A DNA stretch of 64,000 bases, from positions 10,927,001 to 10,991,000 of the forward strand of contig WPIO01000003.1 of assembly GCA_009760855.2 (NCBI GenBank), in the 5' to 3' direction. The stretch is from Cristatella mucedo (Eukaryota > Bryozoa > Phylactolaemata > Cristatellidae). Positions 14,831 to 26,509 of the stretch are shown here, piece by piece. The position numbers and the translations under genes are program-made. The notes under the pieces are model-generated. The model did no database searches, was not told where the DNA came from, and worked only from the letters and a program-made list of their open reading frames with translations. Position 1 is the first letter of the stretch; the number at the start of each line of letters is the position of its first letter.

Positions 14831-15420
14831 CGATCTTACGTTTGCGGATTTGGTGCTGCCTTTGCGATGGTCAACCTAGTTCGATCCATGTTTTAAAATA
14901 GAGGCCACCGTATTTGCATTGACAGCTTAAGCTTCGAGTGTTTATAGAAAGCTCTTTGGCCAAGCACCTACTTATTGCGGCTTTATTCAGAAGGGTCTGC
15001 GTCCATAGCCCAGACAGCAAGCAACGGTAAGATTGGATATGTTGGTTAATTCTATCTAGGTGTGCGGTTCGGTTGAACGTTTGGACCATCGATACTGCTT
15101 AGGTACTTTAAGGCCAACTCCACTTGCCCGGCTTGTTCTGGTCCATTTGAAATCCTGACTAGTCGAGTGTAACCTGTCATTTATCACATAGGCCGCCCTC
15201 GGTACTAGTCGGCAGCTCTCTTGTGCTACGGATGGAGCTGAGCAATTTCTTTATCGGAGTTACATGATAACTACACTTTACGTTTCTCATCGTAATACTG
15301 TTCGTGTTGATCGTCATGGAACAACTACAATCATAACGGTTTTTAACTTTGAAATTGACTTCTGTAGCTCATAAGTATCTTGTAAAACAAAATTTCCGAA
15401 CGCTTATGCGACAGTTGCAA
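14831..15420. other. Unassigned DNA, possibly old L2
   Basis: No clear family. Short phrases in 14870-15090 on the minus strand hint at the older L2 subfamily seen at 18950-19270, but the match is weak. Confidence 0.3.
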
Positions 15421-15423
15421 CTT

Positions 15424-15735
15424 ATAATAATAATAATAATACATTTGATATAGCGCCCCAGAGAACTCAACCTCTTTCTAGGCACTTTACAAATGCTGCA
15501 AAGGAAACACGATCGACTGGTCAGTGGTAGAATGCTCAATAAATGACATGAATAACATGGTTGGTGTGACATGCACAGGGTCAACGTGCAAGTATGGTTA
15601 ATGGCACCATGCAGTGTCAGCACGAATATGCACATAAAGGACGAATCACAGGGACCCACTAAATGCTGTGATAAATAGATATGTTTTAGCTTCTTTTTAA
15701 TGTGGTCAAGTCAGATGACGTGACGCAAGTTCAGT
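15424..15735 (-). mobile_element. L2-type LINE 3' fragment
   Basis: An (AAT)n tract followed by the antisense hairpin tail and 3' UTR, ending near the antisense of KKLKTYLF. It is one of three L2 tails lying in a row within about 420 bp. Confidence 0.8.
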
Positions 15736-15744
15736 AATAGGTCA

Positions 15745-15815
15745 TTTCTATAGCGTCATTAGAGATATTGATCTCATTCCAGATATTTAACAAATCGCTG
15801 CGAGAGAATCAGCAC
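15745..15815 (-). mobile_element. L2 tail-only remnant
   Basis: A diverged antisense tail hairpin (TATAGCGTCATTAGAGATATTGATCTCATTCCAG split by changes) with only a little sequence after it. Confidence 0.5.
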
Positions 15816-15825
15816 CCAAGGGTTA

Positions 15826-18800
15826 ATAATAATAATAATAATAATAATAATGCACTTGATAAAGCGCCCCCAGAGAACTTAATCTCTTTCTAGGCGCTTT
15901 ACAGTTGCTGCAAAGGGAAATGCAATTGAATGGTAAGTAAAATCATGCTTGAAAAAAAATGAATAAAATGGTTAGGGGTGACATGCACAGGGTCAGCATG
16001 CAAATGTGGTTAGTGGCAGCATGCACAGTGTCAGCACGCATAAGCACATCAAGGACGAATCACAGGGACCCACTAAATACTGTCCTAAATAGGTGTGTTT
16101 TTAAGTTCTTTTTAAATGTGGTCAAGTCAGGGGATGTTCTGATGCAAGTCGGGATGGAGTTCCAGGCTTTGGGAGCAAACGAACCAAATGCACGGTCTCC
16201 AAAGGATTTAAGGTTTGTAGGAGGTATTTGTAGACTGTTGGATTCCGAAAAGCGGGTGGTACGATGCTTGGCCTGATGGGGTAGTATATCTGACAGATAG
16301 GCTGGAGCCAAAGAATGAAGGGACCTAAAAGTGAGCGACAAAACCTTGAAGTCAATCCGTTGCTTGACTGGTAGCTAGTGCAGGTTGGCGAGAAATGGAG
16401 TAATGTGGCAACTGCGACGCTCACGATAGACAAGCCTAGCTGCCGAGTTTTGCACCAGCTGCTACCGCCTGATCGCACATGCTGGTAGGCCAGTAAGCAG
16501 TGAGTTGCAGAAGTCGAGACGGGATGTCACGAATGCATGGACCAACTTGGACGTGGTATCCTTATCTAAACAAGCCCGAATTTTAGCAATGTTATGAAAC
16601 TGAAAATAGGCAGATTTGACTGTGGAGCTGATATGGTCGTCTAACGAGAGGTCGCTTTGGAATATGACACCTAGATTTCGAGCTGATTCGACAGGAGATA
16701 TGCTGGCAGAGCCAATTTTGAGAGTCAGCCTTTCCAATCTCTGAATCACACTGGGTTTGCCCATAACTAGTAAGTTAGTTTTATCATCGTTTAGTTTTTA
16801 GAAAATTTGCTGCCATCCATGTGCGAATGTCATCAATTCATGCAGCAAGTGAGTTGAGAGAATTTGAGGTGCTCGAAGGCTGGGAGGGATGAAAGCAAAG
16901 GTACAACTGAGTGTCATCAGCATAGAAGTGAAAGCCTAGATTGTGCTTGGCAATCACATCAGCAAGAGGCAGAGTATAAACCGTGAAAAGAACCGGACCT
17001 AGCACTGAGCCCTGAGGTACTCCATATTTCAGAGGTACTTCAGATGATCTTTGTCCATTCACGTCAATACTCTGGAGTCTCCCACTGAGATATGACCCTG
17101 AACCACTGCAGAGCAGTGCCAGTGACGCCCAGGCGAGATGAGAGGCGCTCTAGAAGAACTTTGTGATCGATGGTGTCAAAAGCTGCCGAAAGATCGAGCA
17201 AAACAAGCAGAGACACTACCTATGCCTGCATTCCTAAGTAGGTCGTTGTATACCCTAAGCAATGCTGACTCTGTGGAGTGATTAGCTCTAAAGCCAGACT
17301 TGAACTTACTAGCAATGTGTGAGGTTTCGATATATGAGTTCAGCTGGTCTGCTACGACCCGTTCTATTGTCTTTGATAGGAATGGTAAAAGAGAGACTGG
17401 GCAGTAGTTTCTTAAGTTATCTTGGTATAGTGTCGTTTTTTTGAGAAGTGGCCTGACTACAGCTTTTTTGAAAGGTGCTGGGACATGACCTGAGGCTAGT
17501 GACGTATTAATTATGTTAGTTATGCATGGCAGCAGCAGATCAATGCAACTTAGGAGCAGGACTGTGGGAATAGGGTCCAGAGGACTTGTTGTCTTCTTTG
17601 ATTGAGATACGAACTTTAGGACTAGATCACTAGTGACCTGCTTAAATGCAGACATTTAGGTGCAGCCAGGAACCGAGGAACAGCATTCTAGTGGGGAGGT
17701 TGTCATCGCAGGGATGGATTCCCTGATCTTGTCTATCTTCTGCACAAAGAATCGAGAGAAGCGATCGGCTAGATCATCACAAGGATCATCAGGTAAGGAG
17801 CTAACCTGGGAACGGTTGAGGAGATGGTCTATTGTCGACATCAGCATTTTTGGATTGTGCATCTGTGATTCAACAATGTTTCTATAGAAGCTAGACTTGG
17901 CCTTTGCTAGGATCGATTGGTAGGACCTACAGTAGTCTTCATATGCCTGTCGATGGACAGTTAGTTCGGATCTTTTGTATGCTTTTTTAAGCTTTCGTTT
18001 AGTAGACCTGGCTAGTTTAATGTCTGCGGTAAACCATAGGCCGTCTGGGCGGGGCGCACAGTGCGCTTTGTCAGAGGGGCAAACTCGTCGAGCGTGTCAG
18101 CTAGTGACGTGTTGTAGCTATCTACAAATGATGACGGATCGGAGGGAGGACTAAGCAGCAGAGGTGAAGCAGATATTCTCGCACTGACAGCATCGATGTC
18201 AAGGGTCTTGAGGTTTCGCGATTCACAGGTTATTTTAGAGGAGGAGGTGGGCACACACTTTAGATTGAATGAGATCTGCACGTGGTCAGATAAGCAGGAT
18301 TTGGTAATAATTGGTGATGACAAATTGCAGTTGTATGAGAAAATCTGGTCGAGTGTGTGACCCTTGATGTGGGTAGGACTGGTTTGGTCTAGCAGTTAAG
18401 GTGCTCGCCCCGACCAAGGTCTGACTGAGGTCATGGGCTCGAGCCCCGAGGCATATGTGAAGCGCCTGAATAGAGATTAAGTTCTCTTGGGGGGCTCTAT
18501 AAATGAATTATATTTAAAAATATATAAATGAATTATATATTTATATTGGGGCCATGCATATGAGCCACAAGAGACACTGAGTCAATCAATGCACGAAATT
18601 CGGTGCCTAAAGCGTCAGATGAGTTATCAAAGTGAACGTTGAAATTACTCATAACGAGGAAGGATCGATTTCTTGCACTCAGAATCGAAATGAGATCGGA
18701 GAAATCTGATATAAAGGAGGGAGGTTAGTTACATGGCAGTATTAGGCCTGCAATTGCAAGCAAGTATCAAGCTTAGGCCTCCATGCTAAAGCAAGCATTA
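15826..18800 (-). mobile_element. Near full-length L2-type LINE with endonuclease and reverse transcriptase
   Basis: Longest readable L2 in the window. From right to left on the minus strand: endonuclease end (CLSDHVQISFNLK, 18012-18323, with the SDH motif), linker (17656-17862), RT N-terminal half (SPLDPIPTVLL, NYCPVSLLPFLSKTIE, FKSGFRANHSTESALL, 17176-17655), RT catalytic part ([26 protein letters not shown], 16838-17062), C-terminal region (16060-16764), 3' UTR, hairpin and (ATT)n tail at 15826-15850. Several frameshifts break it. A SINE-A copy (18378-18545) sits inside the endonuclease region. The YADD box is intact. It encodes the enzyme for target-primed reverse transcription; this copy is dead. 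Confidence 0.9.
18378..18545 (+). mobile_element. SINE-A inserted in the L2 endonuclease region
   Basis: Complete copy: head TGGTTTGGTCTAGCGGTTAA (A-box), B-box GGCTCGAGCCCC, hairpin tail, GGGGCTCTATAAATGAATTATAT, with the terminal block partly duplicated. The L2 endonuclease sequence resumes on both sides, as comparison with the second long copy at 46396-49490 shows. Confidence 0.88.
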
Positions 18801-18949
18801 AGACACTCATGACGAAGGGTTAGTGAGACCTAGGGCTAGTAACCTGCTACGGAATATTCAGATATGCACGCCGAGACACAAAAAAGACATTCGCTGGGGT
18901 CAACTGAAAGCTGTCTGGAACAGGCGCATCTGAAGCTGAGACTTTAGTT

Positions 18950-19270
18950 ATGCACGGTCGTCGGTGCAGGTAGTGACCGTACCCAGAAGTGACTTTCGGT
19001 GCATACGAGCTGAAGACTCGATCTCTAAAGAATCTCAATTTGATGGACTTTGTATGCAAAGTGAATTCGTGGTAAATAGAAAATAACTGTAAGAAAGCCC
19101 TTTGTCCAGCTGCAATAAGCCTTAGAAAAGCGACTTCCAGATAGGTGCACGGTACCCAGGCTACTAGACTGGTGGCAAGGATAGCTGAGTAGGCTTGTTT
19201 TTGTGGGATCGGACGCAGCCCGGATAGCAGTCTGTCGTCTGATCTCTGTCCAGCTCCCAAGTCCAGTCGG
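18950..19270 (-). mobile_element. Divergent L2-type LINE fragment
   Basis: The minus strand reads RLLSGLRPIPQKQAYSAIL, FLRLIAAGQRAFLQLF and IKLRFFRDRVFSSYAPK. The last block matches the L2 [13 protein letters not shown] element. It shares more with 56570-56790 than with the young copies, so it belongs to an older subfamily. Confidence 0.6.
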
Positions 19271-19641
19271 GGCAAAGTCAGTAGACTTCCGACAGCCTTC
19301 AACAGAACCGTTGTGGCTGCTCTTGCCTACAATCGGAAAGCCTCGGTGACAAAACAATAGCCCAGGGGTAGCATTCAAATGTACACTGCTTGCTTTGGCG
19401 TACCATCTGAGTCAGCAGCGTGTGTGGGCGGGAGACACCTCGGCTAGTAAAAAGGCCGCACGACACAATTGGTGCAGGATTAACGAGCAACTCTCGCTCT
19501 CGCGAATGCACGTGAAGCGCCCGGAGCTAGTTAATTGAGCTAGCTAGAGAAGTCCGGAGACGCTTGGCTGCGGATACAGAAGCTGAAATGCAAGCCTCTT
19601 GCTAGGAGAATCACTATTTTCCTGCAATAAAAGTCTGATGA

Positions 19642-19790
19642 TCTGGTTTGGTCTAGCGGTTAAGGTGCTCGCCCCGACCAAGGTCTGACTGAGGTCTTGG
19701 GCTCGAGCCCCGGGGCATATGTGAAGCGCCTGAATAGAGATTAAGTTCTCTTGGGGTGCTATATAAATGAATTATATTTAAAAATATATA
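19642..19790 (+). mobile_element. SINE-A, full length
   Basis: A-box head TGGTTTGGTCTAGCGGTTAA, B-box GGCTCGAGCCCC, GTGAAGCGCCTGAATAGAG, hairpin, GGGGTGCTATATAAATG, AATTATAT end. Very close to the copy at 18378. Confidence 0.9.
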
Positions 19791-19799
19791 AAAGGAGGC

Positions 19800-20925
19800 T
19801 CCAAACTCAGAAGACCGATAGGGATTGGTCTATCCGGAGAAAATAAACTGGTTTACTCGGCTACTGAAAAGGCAGTATAGTGTCAAGACGAGTTATTTGA
19901 GTACGAGTCCATTTGACAAAAAAGTGGGAGGGGTATTAAAAGATTGACTGACATCGTCGCTTAGGCTCTGCACCATTGATGGAACATATCCGAACTATAA
20001 AACTAAGCTCCGAGATCTCAATCCATCTGAAACAATCAACCCACTGCAGAGAATAGGATTTCGATATCTCTATTTACCGGACGCCTCATCTGATAATCAA
20101 TAACACTATGTAGCACAAATTTTGTCCCTGGGCGGTATCCTAATTGCTTATGCCTCATAAGTATATAAAAATGGCAATAATCTCATAGAAACTTTGTTCT
20201 GTAACCAGGACAGTGATTAACTTGGAAATAATCCATTTCCAATAAGACAACTAAAATGTTCGAGCCTGGCGGCTCACGTTTAGTCCCAAAGAACAGCAAA
20301 CAATCAAACTTTACTCTTAAGTTTACTTCTTTAACATTACTTCATGCAAACAGTACCACTCAAAATGGTTCAGAAATGAGTTGATGTTCTAGATTTGCAG
20401 CTCTACCGCTAATCACTTTCCCCGAGAAACACACAAACATAGTTACCAATTATGCTTTCTTTATACTGCCCTCGTTAACGGCGTTCTTAGTACATTATAT
20501 CCTGGTAAAAGCACTCACCTTGCTCATCTGAGTAAGCTCCTACGTTCTCTTTAAACTTATAAAAATGACCATTATCAGGAATATGGAGTCTGGGGGACAT
20601 TCTGAATCCCATTTTGGCACAGTTCTTTACGAGAATCAGCCTGAACCAGCTGATCATAGTTTCAGCTCTTAAATTGCCCAGCAAGCAATGAACAAATGCA
20701 ACGAAAATGCTTCAAGCAGCATTCTTCGTCCCGATCAACTTCTCGGAAGCCCGTCATTTTCTACGGTCTTCTGTGTCTGCGGTTCGACGAAGATACTTTG
20801 CTTTGGCGTTTGCCTAAGCCAGCTGTGGAAAGACATAGCAGAGGTAATTGAAAGGTAGTTTGTCAATGCTCTTTGCAATGAGTCCATTGTCTGAAGCTGT
20901 GACCAATTGTTTGACGAGGACTAAC
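19800..20925. other. Unassigned AT-rich intergenic DNA
   Basis: No recognised gene, repeat or exon. Confidence 0.45.
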
Positions 20926-20927
20926 TT

Positions 20928-21045
20928 AACAGCCTCGTTTGCATAGAATAGCCTATACGGCTATCACCACCGATTGCAGCTCAATAAAGAATCGCCTACT
21001 TCAGCATTCAAACCCAGGACCTCGGTCGTGAGGAGCCATCACCTT
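20928..21045 (-). mobile_element. SINE-B fragment
   Basis: Antisense order AACAGCCTCGTTTGCATAGA, GCCTATACGGCTATCACCAC, then CCCAGGACCTCGGTCGTGA (antisense of the tRNA-like head). Confidence 0.7.
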
Positions 21046-21170
21046 TTCACGGCGCGGAATTGCCATCTGCACCTTCAGTGGGTCTACCGGCGGCTCCCAC
21101 TTGATGTGTGCTTGATCAGACCAAGGTCTCTGATCAGATCAGTGAGGTCTGTCTGGTTTTGGCGCCTCGC

Positions 21171-21322
21171 TGGCTTGGCCCAGTGGCTAAGGTGCTCGCA
21201 CAGACCGAGGTCAAGCTGAATTCAATGGCCGAGGTCGTAGGCTCAAGCCCGTGGCATATGTGAAGCACCTGAATAGAGATTAAATTCTCCTAGGGCGCTA
21301 TACGAATGAATTATATATTTTT
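21171..21322 (+). mobile_element. SINE-A
   Basis: Head TGGCTTGGCCCAGTGGCTAA, a duplicated middle between A- and B-boxes, then GTGAAGCACCTGAATAGAG, hairpin, AGGGCGCTATACGAATG. More diverged than the copies at 18378 and 19642. Confidence 0.82.
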
Positions 21323-21329
21323 ATTTTTT

Positions 21330-22440
21330 TCACCCGAGTCTGTGAAATTGGAATCCGGATCGGCAATATCTTCCTCGCCATCCTACTCGATGCTATCTAT
21401 CCCCGGATGATGGCTAATCCCTCACCGGAGCAGTAGGGACGGGGAGCTGTGTCAGGGCAGTGTGGTACTGGCGGATGATAGATGAAGGAATTCGTGTATG
21501 TGCGTACATGATGGGAAGCGCACACTTGCCAGTTCGACGTTTGGAAGTGTCTGCCGTACAGAAGTAGTAGCTGGTTGAGTGGTCCCACGTAGGTTTCCGC
21601 CAGAATCCAGGAATAGAAATCTTTCTGGATCTTTCATTCATCTCCTCTATACCCAGCCTTTGAACATGCCAGAACTGTATAAATTAAAAAATTATAGGTC
21701 AAAAATACCTAATACTGTGCAGGAAATTCCATTTATGTGCAGCAATTGTTCACTGTAGCTTCAAAGCGTCTCCTGCAGTGTTTGCATGTGAAATGGGGTA
21801 CCCAAGGCTTGTTTTGATCCTCTAAAGGTAGGACAAAGTATGCTTTTTGGGCCTCGCACATCTTGACAGAAACTTTCACACACTACTTATTCGCTCATAT
21901 CTTGACACATTGTCTAACACGTAGAAAGACGCATATACCGAGTGCAAGCAACCTCGTGACACCTCGTGATGTCAATCAAACATGGCCATTCACTATCCTC
22001 TTATTCTGAAATTGTATAAACAAACTAAAGTGTTCGTTTAAGGCACCTGTAATTTCTACTTCTATAGATACTGATCTGTATAGTGCTATATCTACCTAAC
22101 CCTCATTGTTCGGGTAGAGGCACAACGGGTTTTTACGCTGCTCGAACCTGACGTACGTATTGCATGCAACTCGGAGCGAAAAACTGAGAATTTCAAACTA
22201 TCACTGTCCTACGCACAGAACCAATTTGCTTTTCGAAACGGTAGCTATTTAGTTTTTATTTTAAGCATAAGGGATTAGGAAAACACAGTTTGTAACCAAA
22301 GACAACAAAGTTTGAAGTTACTTACTGTAATCGATGGATGCGATCACTTAGAAGCAATCTTTTTTCCGAGTCGATTAATTAGTGGAAAGGCTGACGGACG
22401 TCCGTTCTCGGAAAAACTATGCTGAAGTTTTGGCTGTAAT
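21330..22440. other. Unassigned intergenic DNA
   Basis: Nothing recognised. Minus-strand frames at 21397-21641 overlap in all three phases and look like chance. Confidence 0.4.
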
Positions 22441-22442
22441 TA

Positions 22443-22600
22443 AAAAATAATAATAATAGTACAGTTACATAGAGTCCCCAGAGAATCTATTATCTTCCTA
22501 GGCACTTTATAAATACTATAAACGAAGCACAATCGCATGGTTGGAGGTAACATCCGCATGTCAACAAGCATAACCTGGTTAGAAGTAACGTGCAAACGTG
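22443..22600 (-). mobile_element. L2 3' tail and UTR fragment
   Basis: AATAATAATAG, antisense hairpin (diverged), GGCACTTTATAAATACTATAAA and following 3' UTR blocks (CAACAAGCATAACCTGGTTAG). Confidence 0.7.
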
Positions 22601-23429
22601 TAAATCATGTCTCCATCAAAACTCTCAGCAGTAAATTTAGTTATTATATCTACGTTTAATTTAATACTCGACATTTTCCAATGCGACTTGGCGCAGGGGT
22701 GGGTATTAACTACGATCGTGCATATATTGGAACATGTACGGGTAGAGGATCGTTAATGAGCATTTAGAATGTTTGAAGTTCGTGAAGACTCCTGTCTTGT
22801 GGACATTAAGTCATTGATGTCGGTTGTCTGTCTTAAACAACAAGAGAGGATAACTGAAGTTTTCCTCATTGGCAATGATCAACTCGTTGTACGAGCCAGG
22901 GACTCAATGCTTTTAATTGAATGAGTAGTGGTGACATCTAGTTTTTGTACGGGTTCTGCGGCAGCCTGCAGTTTAATTTGAAGGCAGCTTTTCCGGTCGG
23001 TCTCTACAATAAGGGGTCACTAAACTCAATGATCTCAAAAGGATCTTCTTAACTCCTTTCCATGCTCGGGCTTGTTCCTTTTCAACTTGGCTCTTATACT
23101 CTGGATACAGGCCGATAATCAGTTTCGGCAAATTAATCTGCCTTTGATGTGACTTGGGCGCGGTGCCTTAGCCCGCACTTGCTTGATAGGCCGTTTCTTG
23201 AAAGTAGGGATTAAAGTAGAAGGGACCGGGTTGCTTCTGGGAAGTAGGGGCCTGTCAGCGGACCCGGATGCGGCAGGATGCTGCAACGCGAACGCGAGTG
23301 GGGCAGAGCGGTAGTGTGCTGGTTCGCTTCGAGCTGTCCTGAGAATAAGCGTCAGCTGAAGCCCGCTACGGCGTCTGCTACCTGTCGTCAAAGAACCTGT
23401 GTGGGCTCCGGATCGAACAGTACAATCTG
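22601..23429. other. Unassigned intergenic DNA
   Basis: No recognised gene or repeat. GC content rises from about 23120 towards the L2 copy. Confidence 0.4.
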
Positions 23430-23584
23430 TGCAGTCAGTCCCTTACAGCTGGTGCAAACCTCTGCAACTAGGCTTGTCTGTCGTGAGCGTCTCAGCTGCC
23501 ACATCGCATGCCTACTTCTCGCCGACCTGCACGGGCTACCAGTCAGGCAACGCATCGACTTCAAGGTTTTGTTGCTTACTTTTA

Positions 23585-23640
23585 ATAATATTACACTTGA
23601 CAAAGCGCCCTAGGATAACTCAATCTCTTTCTAGGCGCTT
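23585..23640 (-). mobile_element. Tail-only L2 insertion inside another L2
   Basis: An antisense L2 tail (TAATAATATTACACTTGAC, AAAGCGCC, hairpin, GGCGCTTTA) sits inside the coding region of the sense L2, between the codons for DFKVLLLTF and RSLHSLAPAY. Flanking CTTTTA/CTTTA could be the target site duplication. Confidence 0.75.
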
Positions 23641-24067
23641 TAGGTCCCTTCATTCTTTGGCTCCAGCCTACCCATCAGATCTACTGCCCCACCAAGCTAA
23701 GCATCGTACCACTCGCTTTTCGGAATCTAACTGTTTACCTATACCTCGTACAAACCTCAAATTCTTTGGAGACCGTGCCTTTAGCTTGTATGCTCCCAAA
23801 GCCTGGAACTCACTCCCAAATTCCGTCAAGACATTCCGTGATTTCACCACATTTAAAAAGAAATTAAAAGCGAACCGGTTTGTTGCAGCACTTAGTGGGT
23901 CCCTGTGATTCGTCCTTTATGTGCTTATGCGTGCTGACACTGTGCATGCTGCCACGAACCGCACTTGCATGCTGACCCTGTATATGTCACCCCTAACCAT
24001 GTTATTCTTGTTGTTTATCAAGCATGCTACCACTAACCATTTGATCGTGTTTCCTTTGCAGCAAATG

Positions 24068-24224
24068 AATCTAGCTGATTTGGTCCAGCGGTTAAGGTGC
24101 TCGCCCCGACCAAGGTCTGGCTGAGGTCGGTCGTGGGCTCGAGCCCAGAGGCATATGTGAAGCGCCTGAATAGAGATTAAGTTCTCTAACGGCGCTATAT
24201 AAATGAATTATATTTATATTAATT
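24068..24224 (+). mobile_element. SINE-A inserted in the L2 tail, with target site duplication
   Basis: Full-length copy with A-box and B-box heads and the L2-like tail. The 8-bp sequence AGCAAATG flanks it on both sides (24060-24067 and 24225-24232), and joining the flanks restores the normal L2 sequence GCAGCAAATGTAAAGCGC. Confidence 0.93.
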
Positions 24225-24309
24225 AGCAAATGTAAAGCGCTTAGAAAGAAATTGATTTCTCTGACGGCGCTTTATTGAGTGTTATTATTATTCTTATTAT
24301 TGTTACAAC

Positions 24310-25540
24310 GTGCCCAACCATTTTCTCTTCGACCTAGAACGCTCGTCACGGGACAAATTTGGTGCATTCATTGCTGCAGCAATTACGACTCGTTGCTATT
24401 GAGAATGCTGCTCCTACAACGTGCGTCAACTGAGGATGTGTAGCTGACGTATCAGCCGAGGACGAGATTACTGTTCGTTAAGACTCGATGACCAATCCTC
24501 AGCAGCTGCGTCTGTCCGTGACCTCTCGCTAGCTATTTTATGTCTATCCGACGGCGGTTGGCAAGAGTTGGCTGATTTATAGTAGCTGACCTGCCCACCG
24601 AAAGCTAATACCTGGTGACAAAGGAGCTGCGAAAACTAAATGTGCCCGTAGCTGCACAACTGTACGGGCAAGCAATAAAGGTCTGATTGTCAGAGAGATC
24701 CATTGACGCATCATTGAACTGCGTAACTCTCAACAGGCTATGGGCCCAGCGGTGGTGCACGAAGGCAAAATATTCTTATCGTCAACGATTTACGGAGTGT
24801 CGTTTGCGAAAACGAAGAGCGACCTGTTGAACAGCAGTTTCATTCAGCACGGAGAGAATAAACCCGTGCCACTGATGTAAGCACAGAAAAAAATATGACA
24901 AGTGCTCGCTAAAAGCTGTAGGCCTGCTCGGCTTTGCCTTGTCGGACTCAATTATAATGAGCAGCGATATTTTATTTCTACATCATTACAGCAGGACGTT
25001 TTGTGTGTTTGGTAATTTTTTCAGACAAAAGCTTGTTAACTTTTAGTTAAAGCTAGTTAACTTAAGCATCTCGTGATAGCTTTGCAATGTCTTGCACTCA
25101 CGCGAATATCTTCCCTATACTTTGCCTGCCGTTGCTGGGTTACCGACTGCTGCATTCACGCCTGGAAGAATTCGTCTAAGTCAGGGGAACCTGGGCGGTA
25201 AAGCAGAGGTCTACAGTAAAATCAGCAACCAACTATTCAAATTGTTTATTCCAAATTCAATAATAGGCGAAACTGGGGTAGCACGGCTACGCTTACTAGC
25301 AAGCACTTCATCAGTATTTAAGAGTAAATGTAGAAAAAATGCTTAAACAACTCCCAAAAGGCGAAAAGTGGTATGTGGTACCTTTCAAAAGACAAGCATG
25401 CTAGAAATAAGATCTGAATTTTTGACGATACCCACAGAAAAAGAATGCATTAAAAACGATTAGGCTAACTATTTCTGAATCAGCAGTAAACCGATAGGAA
25501 GATTTCAGTACACAAAGTTACCTATCATTGCATCATTTAT
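24310..25540. other. Unassigned intergenic DNA
   Basis: No recognised gene or repeat. An 84-codon + frame at 25092-25346 shows no family features. Confidence 0.4.
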
Positions 25541-25542
25541 AA

Positions 25543-25600
25543 TAAGGATACATTTGTATAGCGCTCTCAGAGAACGCTCTGAAGAGTAAATAAAGAGCAT
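25543..25600 (-). mobile_element. L2 tail-only remnant
   Basis: AATAAGGATACATTTGTATAG, GCGCTCTCAGAGAACG: the antisense tail with the rest missing. Confidence 0.55.
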
Positions 25601-26505
25601 CGACAAGCTAAGACACGATCGATCGGGAAAATAAATTAAAAAAATAACTCTGAGAACGCAGAACGTATCAATCAAGATCTGTTCTCAGCTTTCAAAGATG
25701 ATCTTGAGACATAAGCTGCATCTAAACTGGCAAATGTTTGGAGTCGAGTAACTCGTTAACTTGCTGCCATGCCATCATGGCTGCCTGAGTAGCGGCCTTT
25801 AAATCCCAAGTTAGCAATAAAGAAGAGCAGTGCAATACTCCTCGCAGCATGTCTGCCTTGCATTCCAAGATGCACGAATATGTATGCCTCCTTGGACACG
25901 CACACGGTATATAGTACCTCTAAAAACCATTTGTGACTTGTGTCCCAACTTGTTGAACTTTGGTACATCGGGTTACATAGTTACATTTTTGCAGCTTGTT
26001 GAGGTACATGCTAGTGACTTTTAAACAGCTTCATTTACAGTGTAGCTTTGTGTCTTCTAAATTCCATAACTCGGCTAGTAGATGGATCAACGTGAAATTT
26101 CAAATTCAAATTCAGCTCTGCTTTTAACTACTACAGTTGTTCATTTCCGATTTTGATAAAACAAGCTTCGCTATACATGTCCATGATTGCAAACGATGCA
26201 GTTCAAGGACGTTTGGTGGCATTTATAGTGAAATACTTATCCAGCTGTATGCACACAGGAACCTTTGATAACACATGCCGTAGATCTGTGCTTCGGCTGA
26301 AAAGGAGCAGACACGTGTTCGGTTAGGGTCCCGAATCGATAATCCTAGGAGACAATCGGTGCCGTGTGCTTTCGCACCTACAGCAGACACAACACCTGGC
26401 AAATCCCTGTAGGTTCCGTATTAAAATATGGCATCGGCACACCTGCAAATCTCTAAGAACTGAACGTCTTTGCCAAGCAAGAGAGGCAACACACCTAACC
26501 CTGTC
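25601..26505. other. Unassigned intergenic DNA
   Basis: No recognised feature. Confidence 0.4.
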
Positions 26506-26509
26506 CGTC

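Larger units (their letters stand above)
23430..24303 (+). mobile_element. L2-type LINE, 3' third, carrying two nested insertions
   Basis: The + strand encodes YQSGNASTSRF (shifted frame), then FRSLHSLAPAYPSDLLPHQA, SESNCLPIPRTNLKFFGDR and [17 protein letters not shown], then the 3' UTR, hairpin and (ATT)n tail at 24233-24303. Two insertions interrupt it: a tail-only L2 piece at about 23585-23640 and a SINE-A at 24068-24224. Confidence 0.88.
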
